64,000 nt of DNA from Nocardia altamirensis NBRC 108246 (GCF_001612685.1 NZ_BDAY01000019.1:115510-179509), one strand, 5' to 3'; numbered from the stretch's first letter, positions 14,822-23,052 are shown. The notes: a model not told the origin generated them from the sequence alone. Translations and numbers: made by a program.

Positions 14822-15022
14822 TCAAGGCGCACCTGGCACCCAGGCATGCGGGGGGCGGTAGCCCTTCCCCCTGGTCGGAGCGCTGGCGGTTGGCATAGCG
14901 TCTGTGGCTTTGTACGGGATTGGAGATTTCTGCACCTCGTAGGGATCGGGGTCGGCATCGCTGGCCCAGTCCGGCCGGACAACGCCTCGGTGGTGCATCT
15001 TTCGCACGCTCAGCTTGAGCAT
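14822..15022 (-). CDS. Possible small hypothetical protein (66 aa)
   Basis: 66-residue frame starting MLKLSVRKMHHRGVVRPDWASDADPDPYEV. Codon third positions are fairly GC-rich and the composition is protein-like, but there is no recognised family or clear ribosome site. It is the best candidate in the 14.7-15.05 kb stretch, which otherwise shows nothing identifiable. Confidence 0.3.
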   Translation of the reverse strand: MLKLSVRKMHHRGVVRPDWASDADPDPYEVQKSPIPYKATDAMPTASAPTRGKGYRPPHAWVPGAP

Positions 15023-15057
15023 ATGGGGGCATACGGCACCGGGGTGCGGCGAACCTG

Positions 15058-15342
15058 GTGCATAATTCCTCCGTGCCGCATCGCCGCCGCGTATTCCTCA
15101 GTGTCGCTATTGCGGCGTGCGTGGCGCTGTTTTCGGGATTGGCCGGTCTTCGAGCCATGCCGACGCCCTTCCAAATCGAGGCCCTTATGCTCGCCACTCT
15201 GGCTGGCGGTACAGCGGCCTGGTACGCCACTCGAGCCCCTCGCGACGACTCGCCGCACCTGTCAATCGCAACATGGCTGATAGCTGAGGCCGCATGGGCT
15301 GCAAGGCATACCGCGATCGAGCGGCATATAAAAAAACTCTGA
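15058..15342 (+). CDS. Small hypothetical membrane protein
   Basis: Up to 94 residues from GTG 15058 (GTG 15073 is also possible). A basic start (HRRR) is followed by one or two hydrophobic segments (VFLSVAIAACVALFSGLAGL and IEALMLATLAGGTAAWYATRA) and a polar end. No family recognised. It could be a holin-like or immunity-type cargo protein, but nothing in the sequence proves this. Confidence 0.4.
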   Translation: MHNSSVPHRRRVFLSVAIAACVALFSGLAGLRAMPTPFQIEALMLATLAGGTAAWYATRAPRDDSPHLSIATWLIAEAAWAARHTAIERHIKKL

Positions 15343-15524
15343 ACGTTGTGCGGGATTGCAACCAAAGCTGTCGTGATCCCGAACAGTTGCAGGTCAGAGG
15401 GCTAAGAATTGCCGCCCGACGACAGAGCTCAGAACATTCGCGCTCGACATGACTTCTGACCTGGACGTTTGTGTGAATTGCCTTGTGTTGGTGGGGAATT
15501 GGATAGCAATTTCGAGGGGTGTAC

Positions 15525-15635
15525 ATGGCCGCACCGACACCGCGCCCGGGCGTTCCGCGCGGTGTCACCAGAACTATGAGGATGACGAGCCGCCCTGGGG
15601 AGAGAGAAATCCTGACTGCCGTGTCGAGTCAGTAG
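15525..15635 (+). CDS. Possible 36-aa peptide
   Basis: Frame from ATG 15525, with GAGGGG 6-11 bases upstream, encoding a basic peptide MAAPTPRPGVPRGVTRTMR... and ending in a TAG at 15633. It lies in the 319-bp gap between the membrane protein and the flavoprotein gene, which otherwise shows nothing. Whether it is expressed is unknown; it is listed because an RRNPP-like regulator is encoded nearby. Confidence 0.2.
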   Translation: MAAPTPRPGVPRGVTRTMRMTSRPGEREILTAVSSQ

Positions 15636-15661
15636 GCGGGGGTGTGAGTTTCAAGAGCGGC

Positions 15662-16216
15662 CTACTTCGGTATAGACAACCGCGGGTCGTCGAGTAGTGC
15701 TTGCCATGCTGCGGCCCACGGGAACCGGTCGGCGGCGTCGCCACCGGACTTCGGTTCGTGTGGTGTGTCTTCAACCAGCATGGCTACGCCCCATTGCGAG
15801 AGCTTGTGTACTGCGTCCTGCACGGCAGGAAAACTGATCAATGCTCGATTGGCGAACGGTACTGCTACGACGGGCAGCTCCAGTCCGACGCCTTCGACCA
15901 GGAGCCCAAGCGGCAAGGTATCGGAGATGCCCGCCGCCCACTTCGCGAGCGAGTTGGAGGTGATCGGCGCGACAATCATTCCGTCGGCAGGAGGAAGCGC
16001 GTCCGGCGAATCGGGATCTTTGTACTCGCTACGCACCGGGTGACCGGTCTTAGCCGCCAGAGCATCAGTATCGATGAATCGGCGGCCATTCGGTGAGGCG
16101 ATCACGCACACATCCCAACCGTCTGCGTGTGCCAGATCAATCAGTTTGTCGACGTCTCGGGCGACTCGTGCACCGGTCACGATGGCGTACAGGACAGGCG
16201 CTCCGTTCTCGTTCAC
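15662..16216 (-). CDS. Flavoprotein (EpiD/CoaC-like fold) of the element
   Basis: 184 residues from GTG 16216. The Rossmann-like flavoprotein fold of the phosphopantothenoylcysteine decarboxylase/EpiD group is visible: VLYAIVTGARVARDVDKLIDLA, WDVCVIASPNGRRFID, then the family signature ADGMIVAPITSNSLAKWAAGISDTL with its APxTxNxxxK-like FMN-contact loop, and PVVAVPFANRALISFPAV. The usual catalytic histidine of decarboxylases (near residue 75 in CoaC) is not obvious. It follows the XRE-TPR gene in the same direction after about 60 bp. This regulator/flavoprotein pairing recurs in actinomycete mobile elements, with unknown function. Confidence 0.75.
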   Translation of the reverse strand: MNENGAPVLYAIVTGARVARDVDKLIDLAHADGWDVCVIASPNGRRFIDTDALAAKTGHPVRSEYKDPDSPDALPPADGMIVAPITSNSLAKWAAGISDTLPLGLLVEGVGLELPVVAVPFANRALISFPAVQDAVHKLSQWGVAMLVEDTPHEPKSGGDAADRFPWAAAWQALLDDPRLSIPK

Positions 16217-16275
16217 TGGCCCATCGTCCCAGCAGAGACAGCCACAAGTCACACGTTCGGCGGGCGAGCCGTAGG

Positions 16276-17451
16276 TCAGAGGGTGACGCCGACCCATCGC
16301 GCGAATGCACCCAGGCTGTCACTGCGGCGCCGCTCGGCTGCGGCGATCCCGTACAGCGTTTCGCGGACGCCGGGGTGCAGTTTGGTCTGCTGGGGCGCGA
16401 CGCTGCGGGCCGTATTGAGTGCTTTGAGCGCGTTGTCTGTCCGGCCAGCGAGTAGCCAGGCGCGGGCCGTGTCTTGCCAATGATGGCCTGCTCGCGGCGG
16501 TGCGACATCGGTGGGCAAGTGCAACGCCGATCCGTCGCGCGCGGCTTTGCCTGGGTCGCCTGCCTCTAATTCGACTGCACAGGAGTGGATTTCGGTGTTC
16601 GCCTTGCTGAATACGGTGCCGTAGGAGTCGCATTCGCCCTTAACGAATCGGGCTAACTTCCTCGCCTCGCTGATGTGGTCACGAGCGGTATCGAGTCGGC
16701 GATCTCGCGCGGAAATGATCGCCCCCGACAGATGGGTGAATCCGAGCACTTCGACCGAGGCGGGATCGTCGTCGTTGATCTGGCCGAGGGCCTGGTCGAC
16801 AAGCTGGAGGCCGACATCGTTGGACCCGTAATACATCAGCACCTTCGCTCGCCGGGGCTTGGCCTGCACGGCATACAGCGGATCATCGGCTTGTGCAGCC
16901 GCCCATTCCAATCGGTCCAGCGACGGCAACGTGAGCGTCATGAAACCAAACCGGTGTGTCAGCCGCTCCGACTGGATATACGCGTGGGCCAGGAGCGAGA
17001 AGATTCGACCACGTTCGGCATCGTTTGATGCTGCGTGCAGCGCGCCGTACAGCTGACGAATCAGCACAGGGAGCCGGGTTAATGCAGTACGGCCCTTGTC
17101 ATTTCGGTATGCGCGATTGACATCGGCCAAGGACTTGGTGAGCTGTGCAAGCGGCAGGGGTTCAAGCGGTCGAACGTAAGTGCCTTCGGCCAAGATGGCG
17201 CGCAATTCGGTAAGACCCTCGAGTGGTCCGTCCTCTTCGAGAGTGTCGTAGTACGGCGTCCCGGTCAGTTGCTCCGGCTCGATACCAAGCGCTTTCGCAG
17301 CGGCGGCAACGAATCCCGGTGATGCCGGTTCGCGCCCTTGCTCGACTGCCTTGACCATGCTGAGGCTGTAGGCGGCGCGGGTAGCCAACTGGCGCTGGCT
17401 GAGTCCGGCTACCTTGCGTTCGGCGGCAATTCGCCGCCCTGCATGGCCCAT
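16276..17451 (-). CDS. XRE-family regulator with TPR-like C-terminal domain
   Basis: 391 residues. The N-terminal cro/CI-type HTH (residues 5-62: RIAAERKVAGLSQRQLATRAAYSLSMVKAVEQGRE...ALGIEPEQLTG) is followed by about 300 residues of helical, TPR-like repeats (RGRIFSLLAHAYIQSERL, RAKVLMYYGSNDVGLQLVDQALGQI, ARDHISEARKLARFV, DTARAWLLAGRTDNALKALNTARS). This is the architecture of RRNPP-type peptide-responsive regulators, although many actinobacterial members have no known ligand. It is divergent from the gene at 17614 and upstream of the flavoprotein gene, so it likely controls both (inference). Confidence 0.85.
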   Translation of the reverse strand: MGHAGRRIAAERKVAGLSQRQLATRAAYSLSMVKAVEQGREPASPGFVAAAAKALGIEPEQLTGTPYYDTLEEDGPLEGLTELRAILAEGTYVRPLEPLPLAQLTKSLADVNRAYRNDKGRTALTRLPVLIRQLYGALHAASNDAERGRIFSLLAHAYIQSERLTHRFGFMTLTLPSLDRLEWAAAQADDPLYAVQAKPRRAKVLMYYGSNDVGLQLVDQALGQINDDDPASVEVLGFTHLSGAIISARDRRLDTARDHISEARKLARFVKGECDSYGTVFSKANTEIHSCAVELEAGDPGKAARDGSALHLPTDVAPPRAGHHWQDTARAWLLAGRTDNALKALNTARSVAPQQTKLHPGVRETLYGIAAAERRRSDSLGAFARWVGVTL

Positions 17452-17613
17452 GTTTCGAGCGTAGATCGATCACCTCGCTCTGTCCCTCTACTGACCCTTA
17501 ACGGCCTCGCCAGCCACGAAGCTGATTTCAGCCCCGCCGCCGGGTCGAACGGTTCGCTAGCTCCCCGGCGGTGGGTGCCACCCAACGACATCGAACGCGG
17601 CAGGGGTGAAGCG

Positions 17614-17928
17614 GTGGGGTTCAACTGGTGGCGGGAGACCGAGTCAGACGGCATGTCTGTCCAAGAGATCGTGGACCGCGTCCAAGCCGAATGGCGAGCT
17701 GAACGCCGACGTAGTCGGGTCAAGGATGAGCACCCTTCCGATGTGGGGCTGTGGCCAAGGGGATGGCCGCACGAGGCACCCGATCGGACCCTGAGTGTGC
17801 CGGAAGCGCACGCCACTATGCAGCGGCATCGAGAGTGCCGCGCGGATGAATGTCCGCGCAAGGCGGCAGCACGGCAAACACTGATTGCCGCTGGGCGCAT
17901 GAAGCCGGACGCATCGCGGGAGTACTGA
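17614..17928 (+). CDS. Hypothetical element protein divergent from XRE regulator
   Basis: 104 residues from GTG 17614 (MGFNWWRETESDGMSVQEIVDRVQAEW...). Codon use is coding-like from this point but not upstream. The C-terminal half (SVPEAHATMQRHRECRADECPRKAAARQTLIAAGRMKPD) is a motif I recognise as recurrent in small actinobacterial mobile-element and prophage proteins of unknown function. The 160-bp region shared with the XRE gene is probably its promoter and operator. Confidence 0.6.
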   Translation: MGFNWWRETESDGMSVQEIVDRVQAEWRAERRRSRVKDEHPSDVGLWPRGWPHEAPDRTLSVPEAHATMQRHRECRADECPRKAAARQTLIAAGRMKPDASREY

Positions 17929-17958
17929 GCGGCACCGGCCGTCCGAGAGGAAACGACT

Positions 17959-17991
17959 GCGGCCCGGCACCTGGTGAAGGTGCCGGGCCGC
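17959..17991. terminator. Strong hairpin near right end of element
   Basis: 14-bp perfect GC-rich stem (17959-17972 with 17978-17991) and a 5-base loop GGTGA. It lies 30 bp after the last element gene and about 125 bp before attR. It has no long T-run but is probably a terminator insulating element from chromosome. Confidence 0.75.
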
Positions 17992-18115
17992 TTGTCCGTG
18001 CCGTGGACACATCCTGGCCACAATCCGCTGTGAATCCGGGTCAATCGGTGTAAGTCACGGTGATGTGTTTCAGCTGGTAGAGGGGGTCCTGATGCCCCAA
18101 CCAGCACCCCTAGAA

Positions 18116-18139
18116 GGGTTCAAATCCCTCCGTCTCCGC
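18116..18139. repeat. attR core, 24-bp direct repeat
   Basis: Perfect copy of 7771-7794. The chromosomal flank continues CA, so bases 18139-18141 read CCA: the encoded 3' end of the pre-integration tRNA-Ser gene. Confidence 0.95.
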
Positions 18140-18274
18140 CAAGAACCACGCAGGCACCTGTTATCGGCGAGTGCGGCGTTGGGCGACGAAGCGGATCTGC
18201 GGCGAGCCCCTATTCTCGGGGGCAGTAGTTTCCATTGTGCTGGAACCTGTTGCGGGGCAGGATCGGATCGTGTG

Positions 18275-18703
18275 ATGAACAGACGAATTCGAGGAGCTTT
18301 CCTGCTGGCTGTTTCCGCTGCGGCGGTCACACTAACCCCCTTCAGTGCCGCGCCCGCGGTTGCGGCGTCCCCCTTCAAGGCCCCCGTGGTCACCTTCGAA
18401 GGCACCGGACCAGGCACGGTGACCGCGACCCTGCACAACCCGAACGACCGCGGCCAGTGCTGGGCCGAGGCAGGCGTCGGCCCCAACAACGACCACGTCT
18501 TCTTCGGTGAGGCCAAGCCGGAGTCGCTGGCGCAACCCGGCCAGACGATCAAGACGTCGCTGACCGGTCTCCAGCCGGGATCCACCATCACCGCCCGCGG
18601 CGGTTGCGCCGACACCAGCCCCGCAGGCGGCTACGAGCTCGGCGAAACCGTCACCGTCGCCGTCCCCTCCGGCAAGCCCGCAACCGGCAGCTTCGGAAGC
18701 TGA
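18275..18703 (+). CDS. Secreted protein of unknown function
   Basis: 142 residues from ATG 18275 (a GTG lies one codon upstream). A Sec signal peptide is clear: MNRRIRGAFLLAVSAAAVTLTPF then AAPAVAA, with cleavage likely after AVA-A near residue 33. The mature part looks like one small beta-sandwich domain with two cysteines (Q-C-W-A-E and G-G-C-A-D) that could form a disulfide, in a fibronectin/Ig-like context (TVTATLHNPNDRGQCWAEAGVG... GLQPGSTITARGGC). It is the first chromosomal gene right of the element. No enzyme motif. Confidence 0.7.
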   Translation: MNRRIRGAFLLAVSAAAVTLTPFSAAPAVAASPFKAPVVTFEGTGPGTVTATLHNPNDRGQCWAEAGVGPNNDHVFFGEAKPESLAQPGQTIKTSLTGLQPGSTITARGGCADTSPAGGYELGETVTVAVPSGKPATGSFGS

Positions 18704-18785
18704 CCCGACCCGCTAGAGGCGGCGCAGGCTCGCCCCGAGCCTGCGCCCCTCCGCACCGAACCCTGTCGCCACGGAGACAGCGGGA

Positions 18786-19937
18786 TTACTCCTCGGGGTC
18801 GCCGCTGAAATCTCGCCGGACGAAGTTGGGGCGGATGTCGGGGTCGGGTGGGTCGTAGTAGCGGTGGAAGGTGGGGGTCAGGCCGGACGAGATCGGGGGG
18901 TTGATCCAGCTCCAGTCGGTGGGGCAGGTGCGGCCCGCTGCTTCTTCGCGTTTGACGTGATCGCAGAACTGTTTGGCGACGGTGTGGTGGTCGACGATGT
19001 AGACGCCTGATTTGCGGAAACTGTGCAGCACAGCGCGATTGAGTTCGACGAGGGCCGAGTCACGCCACAGGTTGCGTTCGGAGCGCGTATCGAGGCACAT
19101 CATTTCGGCGATCAGCGGCAGCATGTTGTAGCGGTTGGTGTCGCTCAGGTTGCGTGCGCCGATCTCGGCGCCCATGTACCAGCCGTTGAACGGCGCGAAC
19201 GGGTAGGTGATGCCGCCGACCTCGAGGTTCATGTTGGAGACCGCGGGCAGCGCGTGCCAGCGCAGGCCGAGTCCGGCGAACCATTCGAACTCCGGATGCT
19301 CCAGCTCAACCTCGCGGGCCAGCTCTGGCGGGATGTCGAACCAGCGGATCGGTTCGTCCGGCGTGCTGATCAGCAGCGGGAGAATGTCGAATGGTGTTCT
19401 GGCGCCACGCCATCCGAGTTTCATCGCGAACTCGGTGAGGGTGATGTTCGCCGCGTCGCCGGTGACCGTGCCGTCTCCGTTGCGGTAGCCCGCGTAGCGG
19501 ATGAGCTGCGGGCTGACGATGCGGAACTCGCGCCCGTCCGGCTGTCGCGGCGGCCCGACGGTGATCATCGATTGGATGGCGCCGCCGTTGGTGGCCATCT
19601 GCAGGTGCTGCCAGCAGACCTCGGCCAGGTCGCGCGCGGACCGCACTCGCCGCGCGTCGAGCAGTTTCAGTGAGCGCCAATGCTTTCGGCCGACACAGCG
19701 GGCGTGATTGCGCCACGCGAGTTTGGCCCCGATCAGGATTTCCTCGGCGGTCTGCTGGTAGCTGCCGGTCTGTTCGAGTTGTTCCAGCGCGGTGCGGCGG
19801 CGCTGGGACGACAGGTGGGCCAGTTCTGGCATGCGGAAGAATTCGTCGCACTCGCGCAGCCGGCGTTTCAGGTCGGTGCTGAAAGGTTTTGTGTCAGGCG
19901 AGTTTTCGATCGGTGTTGCGGGTAACACAGGATTCAC
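18786..19937 (-). CDS. nos: Nitric oxide synthase oxygenase (bacterial NOS)
   Basis: 383 residues, the size of bacterial NOS oxygenase domains without the mammalian reductase. Heme-thiolate Cys81 sits in AWRNHARCVGRKHW. The arginine-binding glutamate is Glu258 in FNGWYMGAEIGARNL. The tetrahydropterin-side CPTDWSWINPP is at 338-348, and DHHTVAKQF at 316-324. It should oxidise L-arginine to NO and citrulline using a borrowed flavoprotein reductase. The GTG at 19937 is preceded by GGAG. No reductase gene is adjacent. A 17-bp palindrome lies about 165 bp upstream. NO from bacterial NOS is linked to stress protection and nitration of natural products in actinomycetes (established for the family). 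Confidence 0.93.
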   Translation of the reverse strand: MNPVLPATPIENSPDTKPFSTDLKRRLRECDEFFRMPELAHLSSQRRRTALEQLEQTGSYQQTAEEILIGAKLAWRNHARCVGRKHWRSLKLLDARRVRSARDLAEVCWQHLQMATNGGAIQSMITVGPPRQPDGREFRIVSPQLIRYAGYRNGDGTVTGDAANITLTEFAMKLGWRGARTPFDILPLLISTPDEPIRWFDIPPELAREVELEHPEFEWFAGLGLRWHALPAVSNMNLEVGGITYPFAPFNGWYMGAEIGARNLSDTNRYNMLPLIAEMMCLDTRSERNLWRDSALVELNRAVLHSFRKSGVYIVDHHTVAKQFCDHVKREEAAGRTCPTDWSWINPPISSGLTPTFHRYYDPPDPDIRPNFVRRDFSGDPEE

Positions 19938-20101
19938 GGTTTTCTCCGGTCGGGCATAGGTACTGCGGTGAAACAGACAAGTTCGAGCGGGAGAATTCGC
20001 GCAGGTGCGCAGCCGGCAGCATCGCTCGCCGGTGGTCCGCGGGTGCGGGGTGCGAGTGCGATGCCGGGAATTAGCTTCTGCCCGAAAATGATTGTTGCCA
20101 C

Positions 20102-20118
20102 GCAGGGACTGTCCCTGC
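20102..20118. promoter_or_regulatory. Palindrome in the region upstream of nos
   Basis: GCAGGGAC-T-GTCCCTGC, 8-bp perfect arms around one base. The 833-bp region 19938-20770 between nos and the mycolyl esterase gene holds no convincing gene, so this may be an operator; its regulator is unknown. Confidence 0.35.
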
Positions 20119-20770
20119 TCCGTACCGAGCGGCCGGTCTGTTTGCTGGGTATGTGCGCAGCGTAATGACCTCGATGCCGATGGTGCGGATCAACAATCAT
20201 GCGCGTCCTAGTTCATGCCCGGAAAGGCCCGGAGAGTAGCGTACGGCGAGTGTGCTGATGGTGTGCCCGGATTTGCTGGATTTGCTGGGTTGGTCCACGT
20301 CGGCGCTGAAAATTGGTGACGTTCAGTGTCATTGACTCTGGCAGTTGATGTCGGCGTGCGCGTTTGCTCGTGCGCAATGCGAACGCGTCAAGGGTTGTCC
20401 GCGCGCATCCGGCCTTGTCGTGGCCGGATCGGCACGCCCTCTTGGCTCTGGTGTTGCTCGAGTCGTCCGGTAGCCCGCGTACTCACGGTGGGTGCTCGTG
20501 CGCCACGTCGTGACTGGACATTCGCCGCAATGGTTGCGAGTCGGTGTCGAACTGTCGACCGGCTGGGGTGCCGACGGCCGGATTTCGGTGATCTCGGATA
20601 CAACGGCTTCGGCTCGGCCGTCGGCCCGCCGTCCCGTGGCCGAGAGCCGTTCCGGATGGAAATGTGCAGGCAGGCCCATGTGCTCGCCGACCGAGCAGCG
20701 AAAGTGGCCCTGGTCACATATTATTGCGACCCGCTATGGCCACCCGATCGAGCCGGGCATTTCTGGCAGG

Positions 20771-21850
20771 ATGGGTCGCATGCTGTCTCGGCGTGGGGTG
20801 CGGCGCTGGGTTTCCAGCGTCTTGGTCAGCGCAGCACTGATTTCGGGTGCTGTGACGTTCGGCGCTCCGCAACTGTCGGCGGCGCCCCCGGATGATCCGA
20901 AACCGAGCACCGGCTCCTCGGACGGCCCGGCCCCCGCCGAGCCGACGACCAAGCAGCCGGCGCACCCGGCGATCGACCACATCGAACCGATCAACGACCG
21001 ATGGCTGCGCGTGTTCGTCGCCTCACCCGCGATGAGCCGCCTCGTCGAAGTGCAGGTGCTGCTACCGCGCGACACCGCGAAGCCGCGCCCGACCGTCTAC
21101 ATGCTCGACGGCCGCAGCGCGAGCCCGACCAGCAACAACTGGACCGAACTCGGCCACGCCGACACGTTCTTCGAGGACAAGGACGTCAACGTCGTCCTCA
21201 CGGTCGGCGGCCCGGCCAGCTTCTACACGGACTGGCAGAAACCGGATCCGGTGCTCGGCACGAACATGTGGGAGACGTTCCTGACCCGTGAGCTGCCACC
21301 GTTGATCGACGCGACGTTCAACGGCAACGGCCGCAACGCGGTGATGGGCGTGTCCATGGGCGCCGAGGCCGCGATGATGCTCGCCGTGCGGCAGCCGCAG
21401 CTCTACACCGCCATCGCGGCGCACAGCGGCTGTTTCTCCATGGGCACCGACCTCGGCCAGGCACAGGCGAGGGCCGTGATCGCCACCTATCGGGGCGTGC
21501 CGGACAACATGTTCGGCCAGCAGGACGATCCCGCCTGGCTCGACCACGACGTGACGCTGCACGCGGAAGCGTTGCGCGGCAAGACGATCTACATGTCCGT
21601 CGGCAGCGGCATCCCTGGCGTCCACGATGTGCCGGGCACCCCCGGTGTCGACGCGGCGACCACCATCAGCGTCGGCGGGCCGCTCGAGGCGGCCACCAAC
21701 AACTGCACGCGCAGGCTCACCGACCGGCTTCGCGTGCTCGGGATCCCGGTGACCGCGGACTTCCGCACGACCGGCACCCACTCGTGGCCGTACTGGGCCG
21801 ACGAGTTGGCGCGGTCGTGGCCGGTGATCGCCGGCGCGCTCAGCAGGTAA
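20771..21850 (+). CDS. Antigen-85-like mycolyltransferase/esterase, secreted
   Basis: 359 residues from ATG 20771, with a signal peptide (RRGVRRWVSSVLVSAALISGAVTFGAPQLSAA) and a proline-rich linker. The alpha/beta-hydrolase domain has nucleophile Ser195 in GVSMGAEAAM and the C-terminal GTHSWPYW (His337), matching the GTHSWEYW of antigen 85. Such enzymes transfer mycolic acids between trehalose monomycolate and arabinogalactan or trehalose in the cell envelope. The frame extends 280 bases upstream without coding character, so the start is set at the signal peptide. It is convergent with hisC, with a 5-bp gap. Confidence 0.87.
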   Translation: MGRMLSRRGVRRWVSSVLVSAALISGAVTFGAPQLSAAPPDDPKPSTGSSDGPAPAEPTTKQPAHPAIDHIEPINDRWLRVFVASPAMSRLVEVQVLLPRDTAKPRPTVYMLDGRSASPTSNNWTELGHADTFFEDKDVNVVLTVGGPASFYTDWQKPDPVLGTNMWETFLTRELPPLIDATFNGNGRNAVMGVSMGAEAAMMLAVRQPQLYTAIAAHSGCFSMGTDLGQAQARAVIATYRGVPDNMFGQQDDPAWLDHDVTLHAEALRGKTIYMSVGSGIPGVHDVPGTPGVDAATTISVGGPLEAATNNCTRRLTDRLRVLGIPVTADFRTTGTHSWPYWADELARSWPVIAGALSR

Positions 21851-21855
21851 GACCC

Positions 21856-22935
21856 TTAACCGAGGAAGCGCGCGACAACCGCCGGGTCCGTGGCGAATTC
21901 GAGGAACAGATCGTTCTCGTGCGGATCGCCGATGGTCACCCGCACGCCGTCGATGCCGTAGGGACGCACCAGCACTCCCGCCTCGGCACTCGCCTCGCCG
22001 AACTCCGCGGTGCGCTCGCCGAGCGGCAGCCAGATGAAGTTGGATTGGCTCGGCGGCACCTGATAGCCGGCCGCGCGCAACGCATCGCGCACCCGGTCCC
22101 GTTCGACAACGAGAGTGTCTGTGCGGTCCAGCAATTCGTGCCGCGCCTCCAGCGAAGCGATCGCCGCCGCCTGCGCGACCCGGTTGACGCTGAACGGAAT
22201 GTGCACCTTCGTCAGCGCCGTGATCACCGCCGGATCGCCGACCGCATAGCCCGCGCGCAGCCCCGCGAGGCCGTACGCCTTCGAGAAGGTGCGCAGCACA
22301 AGAACATTGGGCCGGGTGCGGCCGAGCTCGACGCCGTTCGGGAAGTCCTCCGGCGCGAGCCGCAGATACTCGAAGTAGGCCTCGTCCAACACGATCAGCA
22401 CCTGCTTGGGCACTGCGTCGAGGAAGCGAGTCAGCTCCGCCTTGCCGACTGCAGTGCCGGTCGGGTTGTTCGGGTTGCAGACGAAGATCAGCTTGGTGCG
22501 CTCGGTGACCGCCGCGGCCAGCGCATCCAGGTCGTACACCAGGTCGGGGGTGAGCGGCACCTGCACGGCTGTCGCGTTGCCGACCTTGGTGACGATCGGA
22601 TACGCCTCGAACGAGCGCCAACCGAACAGCACCTCGTCGGTCGGTGCGTCACAGGTGATCTGCACCAGTTCCTGGCACAGCGCGACGCTGCCGCAGCCGA
22701 CGGCGATGTTCTCCGGCGCGACGCCGAGGAAATCGGCCAGCGCCGCGCGCAATTCGACGGCTTGGTTGTCCGGATACCGGTTCGCCAGCTCGGCGGCCTC
22801 GGCGATGGCTTTGGCGGCGGAGGGGAGCGGACCGAACGTGGTTTCGTTGCTGGCGAGCTTCACCGCACCGGGATGGTTGCGGCCGGGGACGTACGCCGGA
22901 ATCGACTCTAGGTCCGGCCGGGTTGACGCTGTCAC
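21856..22935 (-). CDS. pat: Histidinol-phosphate/aromatic aminotransferase (HisC2/Pat)
   Basis: 359 residues from GTG 22935. Class I/II aminotransferase with NPNNPTG at 154-160, cofactor-binding DEAYFEY at 184-190, and the Schiff-base Lys219 in TFSKAYGLAGLR. The N-terminus NHPGAVKLASNETTFGPLPS and its place in the Rv3772-like neighbourhood indicate the HisC2/phenylalanine aminotransferase Pat branch rather than the his-operon HisC. Expected reaction: transamination of phenylpyruvate or 4-hydroxyphenylpyruvate (or imidazoleacetol phosphate) with glutamate. It is divergent from the dienelactone-hydrolase-like gene across about 115 bp. Confidence 0.88.
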   Translation of the reverse strand: MTASTRPDLESIPAYVPGRNHPGAVKLASNETTFGPLPSAAKAIAEAAELANRYPDNQAVELRAALADFLGVAPENIAVGCGSVALCQELVQITCDAPTDEVLFGWRSFEAYPIVTKVGNATAVQVPLTPDLVYDLDALAAAVTERTKLIFVCNPNNPTGTAVGKAELTRFLDAVPKQVLIVLDEAYFEYLRLAPEDFPNGVELGRTRPNVLVLRTFSKAYGLAGLRAGYAVGDPAVITALTKVHIPFSVNRVAQAAAIASLEARHELLDRTDTLVVERDRVRDALRAAGYQVPPSQSNFIWLPLGERTAEFGEASAEAGVLVRPYGIDGVRVTIGDPHENDLFLEFATDPAVVARFLG

Positions 22936-23052
22936 CCTCCAACCATATGTCGCCGCGCGGAAAGTCAGGCCTGCGTACCGAAAATTCTGTGGGTAACCGA
23001 GCCTCAACAGGAATTTCTTCCGAAGATCAAGAAGTCGCCCTACCCTGGATTC

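Larger units (their letters stand above)
7795..18139. mobile_element. 10.3-kb tRNA-Ser integrative element
   Basis: Bounded by the 24-bp direct repeats at 7771-7794 and 18116-18139. Contents in order: tyrosine integrase, HTH-tailed protein, a divergent operator region, excisionase-like gene, a RepA-like AAA+ operon with small genes, a membrane protein, a toxin-antitoxin-like pair, small genes, a flavoprotein, an XRE-TPR regulator and a divergent small gene. No FtsK/TraB translocase, relaxase, capsid, portal or terminase gene is visible. It looks like an excisable, possibly self-replicating but non-conjugative element (inference), related in style to actinomycete integrative plasmids or phage satellites. 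Confidence 0.9.

Noticed and set aside
18067..18139. tRNA-like sequence (TTCAGCTGGTAGAG D-arm look-alike) just inside attR
   Set aside because: No proper acceptor pairing or 5-bp anticodon stem can be drawn; the T-arm likeness comes from the shared att core only.
20326..20895. Plus-strand 189-codon frame upstream of the mycolyl esterase
   Set aside because: Poor codon bias, cysteine- and arginine-rich translation, and it runs into the esterase signal peptide in another frame.
21062..22621. 519-codon minus-strand frame
   Set aside because: It overlaps the mycolyl esterase gene and pat in the wrong frame; its arginine/glycine-rich translation has no domain character.
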